Shown here piece by piece: positions 8,640 through 18,317 of a stretch of 22,282 nucleotides of DNA. The DNA is from Acanthamoeba castellanii str. Neff (taxonomy: Eukaryota; Discosea; Longamoebia; Acanthamoebidae): contig NW_004457618.1 of the NCBI RefSeq assembly GCF_000313135.1, positions 16,720 to 39,001 on the forward strand, written 5' to 3'. How positions within the stretch are numbered: the stretch's first letter is position 1; each line of letters starts with the position of its first letter. Position numbers and translations under genes: made by a program. The notes under the pieces are model-generated. The model was not told the origin of the DNA. It ran no database searches and saw only the letters and a list, made by a program, of their open reading frames with translations.

Positions 8640-11026
8640 CCCTGTGTAGACTGAAGGTGCAGCAGGCCCGCGTGCTAACAACGCGACTGTGCAGTGAGGT
8701 ATGTGACGTTACTGGGCCTCGGGTGCGTGGCCGCGTTGCCCGTTGTGTGCGTCATGATGTGGCAGCGGGACCTGTCTCTCGCGGAGCTCACCATGGGCGA
8801 CTACACGAGCATGATGTACAAGGTGGCATTCCTGAATCTTCATTCCCTCTGGTGAGCATGGTCTACAAAATTCGCTCATATTATAATACTGTGTCATGTG
8901 CAGGCCATTGGGTCAAGCGGAGGCGACCTACAGCTGGTGTTCCCGCTCTTCTTCTTCCTCTGGCTGATCTACCTGCCTCTGTTCCGCACTGTGCGACACT
9001 GCTACCAGGCCGATAAGCCCCGCGCCCCTGGTTCTACAGGTTGTCTCCTTGTGCGGCACACTTTGATCCAATGGTTTGTGCCACACTTGTGTGAGCTAAC
9101 GCTCAGCTGCGACCGGGATGTAGGGGCAGGTGGACTGGATCTCGACAGCTACAACACGCTGCAGAACCTATCGTTTTGTTCGGTGATGGGGATGGTCTTC
9201 TTCGCCGCTGCGACGCCCGTGCTCGTTCTGTGGCTGTGGTTTGGTGCCGTTGGCCCCCTCCCTCTCCGCCCACCCCTTGGGCGGCCTTTGCTGATTACCC
9301 AATCATTACTCGATCGTTCACAGGCTTGTTAGCGGGCAGCCTGGTGGTCATCGTCGGCATGATTCCCGGAGTGGTGGTGCTCTGGTATGCCTTGTGCAGA
9401 AACGGCCAGACGAGAGAGGCCGGCCCGGAGCAGCAGGACTGGGTGCTGTCGATCGTCCTGCGCCTCGTGTCGCTCCTCAAGCGGGCCGGCGGGCACAAGA
9501 GCGGCCTCCACTTCTTCCTGGCCTCGACCGCGATTCCGCTGTGCATCATGTGTTGGGCCAACCTCTACTTCAGCTCGGTCCTCGTGAGTACCGGCGTGCT
9601 GCTCATCTACGGCGCTCCATTCCTCATGTCCTACCTGCGCCTGCCCAGCACGCTCTCCTTCTCTCTGCCCCTGCTGCCCAGCTGCACCCTCTGGTCGCGC
9701 GCCATCCGCAACAACAACTACGCCACCCACCAGTCGTCGGATGCCGCCGCGGGCAAAGCCAAGCTCGAAGACTCGAACGTCGATGACCGCGCCGCCGCCT
9801 ACACCACCGCCCGTCGCGACGTAGGGGAGGTGCACCCCGAGGCCTTTTCGTTCTGGCTCACCACCGAAGGCGCAGGCGGCTGCGGAAGGGTGTTGGCCAA
9901 GGGCCACATCAGCACCGCGGCGGCGTGCCTGCTGGCGATCGTGGCCGGCCACATCGCGTTCCTGGGCTCGCTCGATGTGGTGCACCCCAACGTCATACCG
10001 CTCGCGGCGCCCATCCTGGGCATCTTCCGGATGGACCTCAACAAGAACTACGGCATCTACTGCCTCGCATTCGTGTCGGCCTCGGCCTTCTACATCTTCG
10101 GCTTCATGTACCTCCTCTTCGAGAAGGAGGGCAAGCTCCCCGCCCAGGGCTTCTTCTCCAAGAAGCGAAGCAATCTCTTCGTCATCGCCTTTGCCATCTT
10201 CTCCATCGTACGTGGTCTTCTCCCCTTTCGTTGCTCTTATTTGTGGTTTTCAAGCTCCTCTGTTCACCACCCGGTTCATGTATGTCACCAGGTGTTCCTG
10301 CGCCTCTCGCTTCCCGGCACCAAGTGGAAGTGGATCCTCATCTCGCCCTCCCTCGTCACCTATTCCACGTGCCTCCAGCGGGTTTCCTTTGGGCACCTCT
10401 TTCCTCCCCTCTTCCCTTTGCTTCGCTGTTCTAGCCTTATGGATGCGAGTGAGAGGACTAACGAGACGGCATACCATCTCTCTCGCACCATGCCCTCCTC
10501 TTTTCAAGGCTGGGCAATTGGTACGTGCTGTGGCTCGCTCTCCAGTTCTGGAAGTACTTCTCCGAGGGGCGAAGGTCCGACGAGTCGACCCCCACGTTCC
10601 TCTCCTCGCGGCTGCTCTTCTTCGTCTTCATCACCCACTCCTTTTGGGAGGTACAGTGCTCTCTCTCTCTCTCTCTCTCCTTCCTCTTCCTCTTCGGCCG
10701 ATGACCGACCCTGCCCCCCGTTTATGTTACGCAGTACTGCCTGGTGAGCATGCTCCGAGCAAGCGGCCTCAGCGAGACTCTCCCCTGGATGGGGCAAATC
10801 GTGCGCCCTCCCCTCACCACCGCCTGGTCGTGTGTGTCGTTTTTGCAGCCGCGCGTGCTCAACGAAGAGCGATTGCTTTGGCCACGTACGTGTGCAGGTG
10901 CTGCTCAACGCGTGCGTGGTGGGTCTCACGTTCGGGTCCAGCTGGCTCTTCGCCTCCTACGCCCCCGAAGGCCCCGGCATATCCGACCACGACCGGCAGC
11001 GACGCCTTCGAGTCGCCGCAGAGTAG
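8119..11026 (+). CDS. Multipass membrane protein of unknown family (about 666 aa)
   Basis: Exons: 8119-8361, 8455-8596, 8695-8822, 8904-9030, 9124-9243, 9324-10207, 10292-10368, 10509-10650, 10735-10743, 10898-11026; every phase joins and the frame ends at TAG. After a mostly soluble first 80 residues there are about 12-14 hydrophobic spans: around 90-112 (LLLATSFNLFFFVAGAAAF), 131-151, 180-201 (LVFPLFFFLWLIYLPLF), 229-254, 256-278 (SLVVIVGMIPGVVVLWYAL), 314-356 (two spans), a soluble loop near 375-435, then paired spans to the C-terminus (YGIYCLAFVSASAFYIFGF; FGSSWLFASY). The short tail ends RVAAE. I do not recognise the family; SPX/EXS-type and other transporter signatures were looked for and not seen. 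A transporter, channel or membrane-shaping role is possible but not shown. Exon 9 is only 9 nt. CT-rich microsatellites sit in introns 2 and 8. Confidence 0.85.
8606..8640. repeat. (CT)n microsatellite in intron 2 of the membrane-protein gene
   Basis: CT repeat with a TTT interruption, inside intron 8597-8694. A TAG at 8646-8648 just after it looks like an acceptor, but using it puts a stop codon in the next exon; the acceptor at 8693-8694, preceded by GTGCTAACA, keeps the frame. Confidence 0.85.
10658..10680. repeat. (CT)n microsatellite in intron 8 of the membrane-protein gene
   Basis: Perfect CT run immediately after the donor of intron 10651-10734, followed by further TCC/CTT-rich sequence. 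Confidence 0.85.
10735..10743 (+). other. Candidate 9-nt micro-exon (Tyr-Cys-Leu)
   Basis: TACTGCCTG is flanked by an ideal acceptor (TTACGCAG) and donor (GTGAGC). Including it adds three residues in frame between FITHSFWE and VLLNACVVGL. Skipping it also keeps the frame, so it could be alternatively used; a longer exon reading on into 10744-10801 is open but has no homology-like character. Confidence 0.5.
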
Positions 11027-11187
11027 TATTGGGCCGAAGAGTAGTGTTGCCTCGTGCTTATGTACATTTCTTTTTTCTTTTCCCTTTATTTCTTTTCGCC
11101 GGCGCTTCGTGTTGGCGATCGTGGTCTCCACACCACAACTGGGAAAGCTACAACAACAACAGCTTGGTAAGGCCACGCGCCCAACCA
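11027..11187 (+). promoter_or_regulatory. Spacer between two tandem plus-strand genes
   Basis: 161 bp hold the 3' UTR of the membrane-protein gene and the promoter/5' UTR of the next one. There is a T/C-rich tract at 11066-11099; I see no canonical AATAAA and no clear TATA box. Confidence 0.4.
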
Positions 11188-13716
11188 ATGTTTTCCTTCT
11201 TGAAAGGCAGCAAGGGGAGTGCCGGCCAGCAGGGCCATCAGCAGCAGGCGGGAGGAGGCAGGAGTGCACTCGAGACCCCACGCGAGCGTGGGCTGCGGGA
11301 GGCGCGACTGCTGCGCGAGCTGGTGCGACGGCATGCCAACGACCCTGCCGCCCTCCACGCCCTATTTTCCCACCCCTCCTCCGCCGGCCAGGTTCGTCCC
11401 TCCCTTTGCCCCCCCTCCTCCAATTTAACAAAAACAACAGATGTCCAGTTGTTGCCCTTTTGTCATCTCGATGCGCGTGGGGGCATCTAGATGAGCCTGA
11501 CCGCGTTTGCACACATGCGTGTAGGAGCTGGTGAGGTCATTGAACGAGGTGCACATGGTGCTGGCTCGGGCGGCAGAGCACACGACGGGCGAGGCGGCCC
11601 TGGTGGCGATGTTGGCGGCGCTCGACGAGGTGCAGGGCGCGCTCAGCCTCTACTATTCCCTCCCCACCCTGCAGTCGGCCGCACCCGCCTTGCCACCCGC
11701 CCCCTACGGCAGCGCTGCTGCCGCGCCTCCGCTCCCCGCCACACCTCCACTGCCGCCCAAGGGCTCTTCACCGCAGCTTCCGTACGGTGCCTACCCTGGG
11801 ATTCCACCACAACAGCAACAGCTGCAGCAGCTGCTGCCACCACTGCCGCAGAGCCCGAGCAGCTACTACCAGGCGCAGCAGCTCCATCAGCGACAGCAGC
11901 AGCAGCAACAACACCACCAGCGACCACAGCAGTCCCAGTCCCAGCCCCAGCCCCAGCCGCAGTACCTGCCGGCGCAGTATGGAGGAGGCGCCTCGCAGAC
12001 ACCCGGGACGTCGGCGATGCGGGTTGGGCTTGACCACCTGCTGCAGGTCGACGACGCCGACTGGCTGCGGGCCGAGGCGAGGGCGACGGTCACCGTGAAG
12101 ACGGCCGACACCGTGTACGAGGGCGAGGTGCACGGCACGCTGGCCGACATGCAACAGGGCCTCATCGTCATCAGCGGACAGGCCGCAGCGCCCGCCAAAG
12201 GAAACCAGGGGTCATCATCGTCGGCCCCCTCCGGCGCAGGCGGTGGCGGTGGCAAGGGTCCAGCCGGTGCCTCCGGCTCCGCGGCCGGTGGCCACCCTAC
12301 TAACGACGCCGACGGTGCAAAGAAAAAGCGCGGCCTCATCAACGACATCACCAAGGCGTCTCCCTACGGGGTACGTAGCGTTCGATCGATTTAAGGCTCT
12401 GTTTCTGATTCGATATTTATGACTCCGTTCGTTGTGTGGGCTGTTCTCGCTGTGGCGACATAGCTGGGCGCGATTCCGGCCAAGTCGGGCGAGACGGAGA
12501 AGGGGCCGCGACAAAAGCCCCGGCGGGACGTGATCAAGCTCCCCAACAACATGCACACCCGGGTGGTGCCGCCCAGCAAGCAGCGCGGCTACGACCTCGA
12601 CGGCTACGAAGAATTTGCCCTCATCGGTGCTCCCTCCCCCCTCGCTTACGGCTTGCTTTTAAAATAATCCGTTAATCCAATAAGATCAATAACTAATAAT
12701 AACTAATAATAACGATTCAGATCCGAAGCGCACGATGGCCAACGTGCTGAAGGTGGACACGGACTGGGAGCTGGTCGACAATCCTCCAGAGGCATCGGAC
12801 CCGGCCATCATGTACGAGGTCGCGGCCGTGGCCACCAAAATACGAAACACCCACAAGGTGGGCGGCGAGCGGGTCAAGGAGATGCAATTCTTCGTCGAAA
12901 GCGTCGAGACCCCCGGTGAGTCACTCACTCCCCATCATCAGCCGTTCTTTTTCTTGTTTTCTTTGTGATTTGCACGTCACGACCTCACACCTGTGGTGGT
13001 CTGACACCACATCAGAGGTCCGCGTCAAGGCACCCGACATAGCGCCGCTCTTGCAGTCCATCTGCGAGGCTTCCTCTCTGCAGCCCATCACTATCGACGG
13101 CAAGTGGCCCTTCTACATCCAGGTAATCCAACCCCACCACCTTTTACCGCTAACCGCCCTGCCTCACGTACCTCTCTGCCTTGCAGGACAAGTACAGCCC
13201 TCCCAGCGAGAGTGTGGTGGCCCACGCCCGAATACTGCATCGGCTGCTGGAGATCATCTGCTGTGAGATCTACACCCATGGAATGGTGCGTGCGTGGGCC
13301 GGGTGACAGAGCTCGTAGCGTTTATTCGCTTACCTCCCGAGATACACACTTGTGCCACTCGCTGCAGGACAAGGTGCGATTGTGCTACATGACGACCATC
13401 CGCGCCGACTTCAGCGTTGCCGCCAAATCGGAGGTGGACGGGCAGTGGTATTTCAATGTCATGGCTTTCGAACAGCAGGACTGCTGCGACGTCGCTTCCG
13501 GTCAGTACTCCCACTACTCATGGTGTACTTCCCTCGCAGCAACCTCATTCTTCCGCCCTTGCCCTGTTTCCAGGCCAGCTGAAGCCCGACCGGCGGCCGT
13601 GGATGTACTGGACCGAGCGTGTGGGGATGCTCAACGGAGTGAAGCCGTGGGGCCTCTACAACAAGGACGTACGTCAGCGGCTCTACACCTACCTCCAGGC
13701 CCTCGGCCTCAAATAA
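11188..13716 (+). CDS. Uncharacterised protein with GAT-like helices, Pro/Gln-rich linker and conserved-looking C-terminal domain (629 aa)
   Basis: Exons: 11188-11391, 11525-12370, 12464-12626, 12721-12915, 13016-13122, 13187-13285, 13368-13500, 13574-13716; phases join throughout and the sum is 630 codons. Residues about 30-115 form charged amphipathic helices (RERGLREARLLRELVRRHA; ELVRSLNEVHMVLARAAEH; MLAALDEVQGALSLYY) resembling a GAT domain, which in GGA/TOM1 proteins binds ubiquitin and Arf; this is resemblance by eye only. Residues 120-240 are Pro/Gln-rich with poly-Gln runs, followed by a short segment (WLRAEARATVTVKTADTVYE), a Gly/Ser-rich linker and KKKRG. The C-terminal part from about 375, spread over six small exons, is well-ordered: KLPNNMHTRVVPP, DPKRTMANVLKVDTDWELVD, VGGERVKEMQFFVESVE, DGKWPFYIQ, HARILHRLLEIICCEIYTHG, KPWGLYNKDVRQRLYTYLQA. 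I do not recognise it. A vesicle-trafficking adaptor is one possibility if the GAT reading holds. Confidence 0.82.
12627..12720 (+). other. AT-rich intron with repeated ACTAAT branch-like motifs
   Basis: Intron 3 of the gene above ends in two tandem copies of an AACTAATAAT unit (about 12691-12710) just before the TTCAG acceptor. It is a clear AT island in GC-rich surroundings and offers at least two candidate branch sites. Confidence 0.6.
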
Positions 13717-13966
13717 GGTGTGTGCCGGCCGCCACCCCCAACGCCACGCGTATGATACAGGAGCTTTATTGTTTTCACTTCCTCGCGCGGTGACAATGCA
13801 ATGCACGCATAAAAGAGACGTTCTAGAAGAGTAAGGCTCATCGAGCAGGTATCGAGTAGGTGCGTGGTGCGTAGGTAAGAAAGTAAGACTGCGGCGAGGC
13901 AGTCGAGGCTGGACTTGACTGCTGGGCGCCGCAGCAATCCGAAGAAGAGATTCTAGTGTTGGTGGG
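13717..13966. other. Convergent 3' region of the two flanking genes, with candidate poly(A) signal
   Basis: 250 bp between the stop codons of two converging genes. On the minus strand AATAAA occurs at 13770-13765, 197 nt after the PDK1 stop, a plausible poly(A) signal for PDK1. No gene is seen here. Confidence 0.4.
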
Positions 13967-16665
13967 TTACTGGATGAGATGCTTGTTGATGGCGTCCACC
14001 CACGCCTGGGCGTTCTTCGCCTTGTCTTCGAACGAGTAGTCCCGCTTTTTCTACGCACACACAACACACAGGCCACATCAGAATGTGAGGAATGTGCTAT
14101 GAGAGACCCTGGGGAGAGGGTGAACTGCAGGTGGGCGTGGCGTACGGTCTGGATGATGAAGTGCGCGGGATCCTTGGCGATGGCCTTGACGACGATGTCG
14201 AACGTGATCCGCCCCATCTCCTTCCTCGTGGCGGGGTCGATGTAGATGATGCGCGGGGCGTCGGTAAGGAGAAGCTGTCTTCTCTTGACGTTGAACACTC
14301 GTCGCTTCTTGTGCACCAGCGCCGCACGCAGCACCTTCTCCGTGTCGCCCAAAAACTCCTTCCTGCATCCATTCATTCCCGTGCACTTTGAGTCGCCGTG
14401 GTACCCACCGCACGCACGCACACGCACACACGCGCAGCACCGCACCGCCGCGCACGCACGGGACAAGAGAGCAGTGGGATGGTACCACTCCGAGGTGTTG
14501 GCCTCGATGTCCTCCGGGTCGGTGCGCGGGCTGGAGGAGAAGATGCCCGACCCGCTCCTTCCGGCCTTCTCCTCGCTCTCCACCGAAGTGGCAGCCGGCC
14601 GGCCGGCGGTCGGTTGCACTATCACCTCTGTCTCATCCGCCTCCGCCTCGACCTGCGAGCATGCCTCCATTAGGATTACGTGCGTGTGCGTGTGCGTGTG
14701 CGTGTGCGCGTGCGCGTGCGCGTGCGCTTTGGTTGCGCTGGTACCTCATCGAGGTTGGGCAGGCTGCTGCTGCTCGCTCTCCGAGTGGTCTCGGCCGGTT
14801 TGGGCACGTTGGGGTTGGATGCAAGCGGCGGCGGGGTGGCAGTGACGATACCCTCCCAATCAATGCCCTCGAAGAACGGGTGCGACTTGATCTCGTCAAA
14901 GCCGTTCGACCCGAGCCTTTCATCCGGCTCGCTCACCTGCGAAAACACACACACACACAACACGTGTTGGAAAGAGAATTGCAACAAAGCCCTGAGAACA
15001 AAGCACCGGCTTCGTTCCCCGGAGGAAAGAGAGGAGGGGAGGGGGTCGCACCAGCAGCTTCTCGCAGAGGTCCTTGGCCACCGGCGGGAAGAAATCGGGG
15101 AAGGGCTCGAACTCCCTCTCCCGCACCTTGCGCATCGTCTCCCACGGCGTGCTGCCTCTGTTGTGTGCAGCCGCAAATCGCGAGAGTGAGAGAAAAGATG
15201 GGCGGTGGGCACGATCCAGAAGAGAGCAACGCACCTGACGAGTAGCTTTCCGGTGAGGAATTGGAACAGCATCACGCCCAGCGCCCACAGATCGGCCCTG
15301 AACAACCCGCGTCGGCGTGCTGGCATGTTAGTCACCCCCATCCAGCACAGGAGAAGGAGAGAGAGGCAAGAATCGGGGTGTCTTTTGGTGCGCACCGTGT
15401 GTCGAGTTCTTTCTTGTCTCCCAGCAGCTCGGGGGACATGTACTCCGGGGTGCCTTCGAACGAGTTCGTGCGCCCTACGAATACGATAAAGAGAACCGAA
15501 TGTCAGAACAACACCATGTGACTCCCCTCCCTTTTTGCTGAAGTATCTGGGGAATGCGCACCCCTGCCCACGTCCTTGGCGGTACCAAAGTCGATGACCT
15601 TGATGTGCCAGTCTTCGTTCAACAATATGTTTTCTGCGCACAGAGAAGAAGAAGAAGGAGAAGGAGAAGAAGAAGAAGGTCAGTCACGCAATAGAACAAC
15701 AGGAAAGGAACAGCTGCGCAGCTGATGGTTGGGGTGGGGCGCGCGAACCGGGCTTGAGATCGCGATGGACGATTCCCTGTCCGTGCATGTGCTCCAGCGC
15801 CACCACGATCTCGGCCAGATACCACCTCGCACACTCCTCGCTCAACGAGCCCATCTGCAGATGAAGTGAAGCGCCCAACCGCGCAGGCAGCCCCACCAGG
15901 TAAGAGAGCCGGCTGAGGAGAGCGAGACAACAATGCTTCACATCCATCATAGCTGTGTCGTGCACGGCCGAAGGTTTTCGTGGAAGATGGAGCGGGAGGG
16001 AGAGAGTGTATGTGCCTTGCGGATGTGTTCGTAGAGCTCGCCGTTGGCGCAGTAGTCCATCACGAAGTCTGCGCGTAGCCGCACATTTGGGGGGGGGAGT
16101 CAGCCGACGAGTTCACCTCGAGCGTAGGAGAGCCACACTGGTGGGAGAGGGTAGAGGGGACGCACTGAGGGCCGGGTCGGTCTGGAAGGTGTAGTGCAGG
16201 GTGACAATGAACGGGTGCTTGAGCTTCTCGAGGATCTTGCGCTCCCTGAACACGATCTCCTTGTTCTTCTTCTCCATGATGAATTTCTTCTGTATGAGCT
16301 TCACCGCGTAGGTCCTGCCCGTCACCACGGGGAAGGAGAAACCGGGGGTCTTGACAGTGCCCAGCTTCACCTGTACATCGATGGCATTTTCTCAGTCAGT
16401 ATTGAAGGGGGGGATGATTTCAACAATGCACTGCGCATTAAACTTCGGTAGGCCAGCGTGGCTCAAGAGAGAAGTGGGTGAGGCGTACTGTGCCGAATGT
16501 GCCCTCACCCAGTGTGCGACCCCAATCGTAGTCCTTCTCGCGGGGGACGGCGGCTCTCTCGGGCGGAGCCGCCGTGACCACGGGCGTCATCTCCAGGCTC
16601 CCACTGCTAACGCTCGGCGCCCCGGCTCCCGCCGCTGTCCCCTCGTTGCCCTTCGTCTCATCCAT
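13967..16665 (-). CDS. PDK1: 3-phosphoinositide-dependent protein kinase 1 (AGC kinase plus PH domain, 504 aa)
   Basis: Exons: 16665-16489, 16370-16166, 16068-16016, 15854-15749, 15633-15562, 15474-15396, 15297-15235, 15151-15052, 14936-14745, 14652-14486, 14362-14146, 14050-13967; 505 codons, all phases join. Kinase landmarks in order: GRTLGEGTFGTV, YAVKLIQKK (catalytic Lys), [68 protein letters not shown] (activation-loop Ser in the same place as the autophosphorylation site of animal PDK1), RADLWALGVMLFQFLTG, ERLGSN, HPFFEGIDWEGI. The C-terminal 95 residues match a PDK1-type PH domain (KKRRVFNVKRRQLLLTDAPR; YIDP; AHFIIQT; AQAWVDAINKHL). PDK1 phosphorylates activation loops of Akt/PKB, S6K and related AGC kinases downstream of PI3K, and the PH domain binds 3-phosphoinositides. 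There is no hydrophobic-motif tail, as expected for PDK1. Odd points: a GC-AG intron after exon 3 and an extended loop after the glycine-rich motif. Confidence 0.95.
14678..14727. repeat. Hexanucleotide GTGTGC/GTGCGC tandem repeat in a PDK1 intron
   Basis: Alternating GTGTGC and GTGCGC units inside intron 14653-14744, near the donor. Reading through it gives an Arg-Thr repeat that should not be translated. Confidence 0.85.
15649..15679. repeat. GAA/GGA purine-rich repeat in a PDK1 intron
   Basis: AGAAGA/AGGAGA run on the plus strand, equal to a polypyrimidine tract on the coding strand directly before the acceptor of intron 15634-15748. Confidence 0.8.
15855..16015 (-). other. GC-AG intron of PDK1
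   Basis: The exon ends HIRK with AAG followed by GCACAT rather than GT; the acceptor is CTGCAG before ATGGGC. No GT donor keeps the frame, and the joined product reads EHIRK then MGSLSEECARWYL, which is exactly the expected PDK1 continuity. This supports a genuine GC donor, or a sequence error at one base. Confidence 0.7.
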
Positions 16666-16912
16666 TAGTGTTGTTGTTCTCGCCCCGTTGTTGGTTGTCG
16701 CCCACGCAACCTCACGAGATCAAGAAATACTCGAGAAAACAAAAGGAAATTGCATTTCGCACAGCTGCAGTGTGGTGGTCATGTCGCACACCCGCGGGTG
16801 TCTCCCTCTCGACTTCCACTGTGACCTGAGTGAATCTAGATGGACCGGGCTCACCCCATGCATCGACACTTTACCGCCGCGAGGGACGAGTTGTTAGATT
16901 TCGCGCCCGTAG
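16666..16912. promoter_or_regulatory. Upstream region of PDK1, shared with a plus-strand fragment
   Basis: 247 bp between the PDK1 ATG and the first clear coding signal of the plus-strand fragment. A plus-strand stretch from an ATG at 16840 or 16858 (FTAARDELLDFAPVGDIE) is open and may be part of that fragment. No TATA box or other motif stands out. Confidence 0.35.
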
Positions 16913-17273
16913 GCGACATTGAGGAATGCAACGTTCACCATTCCGGGCAACAACACCATCGCCTCGGCCGCACTCAACACCAACAAGGAGATCGTCGTCG
17001 TCACAGGTAACCAACCCCCCCCACCCTCTCCACCACCACAAGCACGTTCCGGGCACCGACGTCGGGAAGTGGTTTGCGATCGTCAGCCGAGGGAAGTTTG
17101 CCGACAAATACGTGGGGTTGGAGAAGGAGGATTGGTGGCACCTAAGCACCATCAACATGGAGGAGCTCGCCGGGTACGGCAGCGCCGAAGACACCGACGC
17201 GTCGCTGGTGACGTACTTGCGAGCGTTTTCTCACTTCCGTGGTGTGGAGAATGTCTTACGCAGAGCAGAATAA
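16913..17273 (+). pseudogene. Small uncharacterised gene fragment with unresolved frames
   Basis: Two protein-like segments occur in different frames: 16913-17006 (NATFTIPGNNTIASAALNTN, with very high GC at third positions) and 17043-17273 (GTDVGKWFAIVSRGKFADKY, EKEDWWHLSTINMEELAGY) ending at TAA. The obvious intron between them (17007-17042, GTAACC..CACAAG, 36 nt) does not correct the frame; only weak donors at 16994, 16997 or 17000 would. No ATG lies in frame before the first segment, since a stop at 16910-16912 closes it. A third open segment upstream (16840-16920) is in yet another frame. It may be a decayed gene, a gene with base-calling indels, or one with unusual splicing. AATAAA overlaps the stop at 17269-17274. 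I do not recognise the family. Confidence 0.4.
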
Positions 17274-17359
17274 AAGCGGGGAATGCCAGTGTTGGACACT
17301 GGCGCTACCGCCCTCCTCTTCAACGCGGTCGTTTGATGGATTTACATTGACGCACGCAT

Positions 17360-18251
17360 TTACAAGGCGGTGCTCTCGTGGACGAGGTTGTGGAGGTCAG
17401 CCAGGGGCGAGCCACTGCGGTGCCTCTGCTGCCAGTACTCGCTGTAGCTTTGGTCACGCCACCGCAGCGAGAAGTCGAAGCCTTTGGCCTTGAGGTGCTC
17501 CAGCCACCTGCGCGGCAGCTGCGGCCCGGCGTCGATCTGGCGGTGGAGCAGCGTGCGACCTTCGCCATAGGTGGCGTTGATGTCGGCGCCGTGGGCCAGC
17601 AGCGCATCGAGCAGCTCCTTCTCTCCTTTCTCCACCGCGTGGATGGGTCTGATGCCCGCCGTCCACGCCTCGTTCGCATCGGCGCCCAGCTCGAGCAGCA
17701 CCCTGGCGTTCGCTGCTTTCTTTCCCGGCAGCCCGGCAGCGGGGGCCTGGAGCACTAGAAAGAGAGGCGACTTGCTGTTGTGTGTGTGTCGTGTGTTGCG
17801 TGTGTTGCGTGTGTGATCAGGTAAGAACGCAAGGACCACTTGCAGTTACGAGGTGTAGTACCTCGGCGCAGGATTGACAAGCGGCAGCCCGTGCTCCACC
17901 AGCAGGCGTATGAAGGCTGCCGAGTTGCACGCGGCCAGTCGCCAGATTGACTCGGGATCGGTCGTTCCTTGCAGGAGGCGCTTCCACTCGGCCGGGTCCC
18001 TGGCCAAGAGCAGCCGCAGAATGGCGAGCACCGACGTCTGCAGGCTCTGGTAGTCCCGGATGCCGTGCTCCGACATCCAGGACAACACGAGGGCGAGGAG
18101 GTGCAGCCTGCTGTCTCTATCCAGCACGCCTCGATTGAGGAGAAAGTTAACGATGGCCGGCTTGAGCAGTTCGCCCTGAACGTCCACCGGCGGCTTTTCC
18201 AAACACAGTCGGAGGGCTGTCTCTCCTCGACCCTATTGTGTGGGTCGTGCA

Positions 18252-18317
<66 letters not shown>

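Noticed and set aside
8646..8694. An exon starting after the TAG at 8648 in the membrane-protein gene
   Set aside because: It introduces a stop codon at once; the acceptor at 8694 keeps the frame and follows a good branch-site motif.
17747..17862. Apparent frameshift between exons 4 and 5 of the second F-box/ankyrin gene
   Set aside because: Using the acceptor CAACAG at 17775-17776 instead of CTCCAG at 17747-17748 restores the frame and an ankyrin-like segment, so no frameshift is needed.
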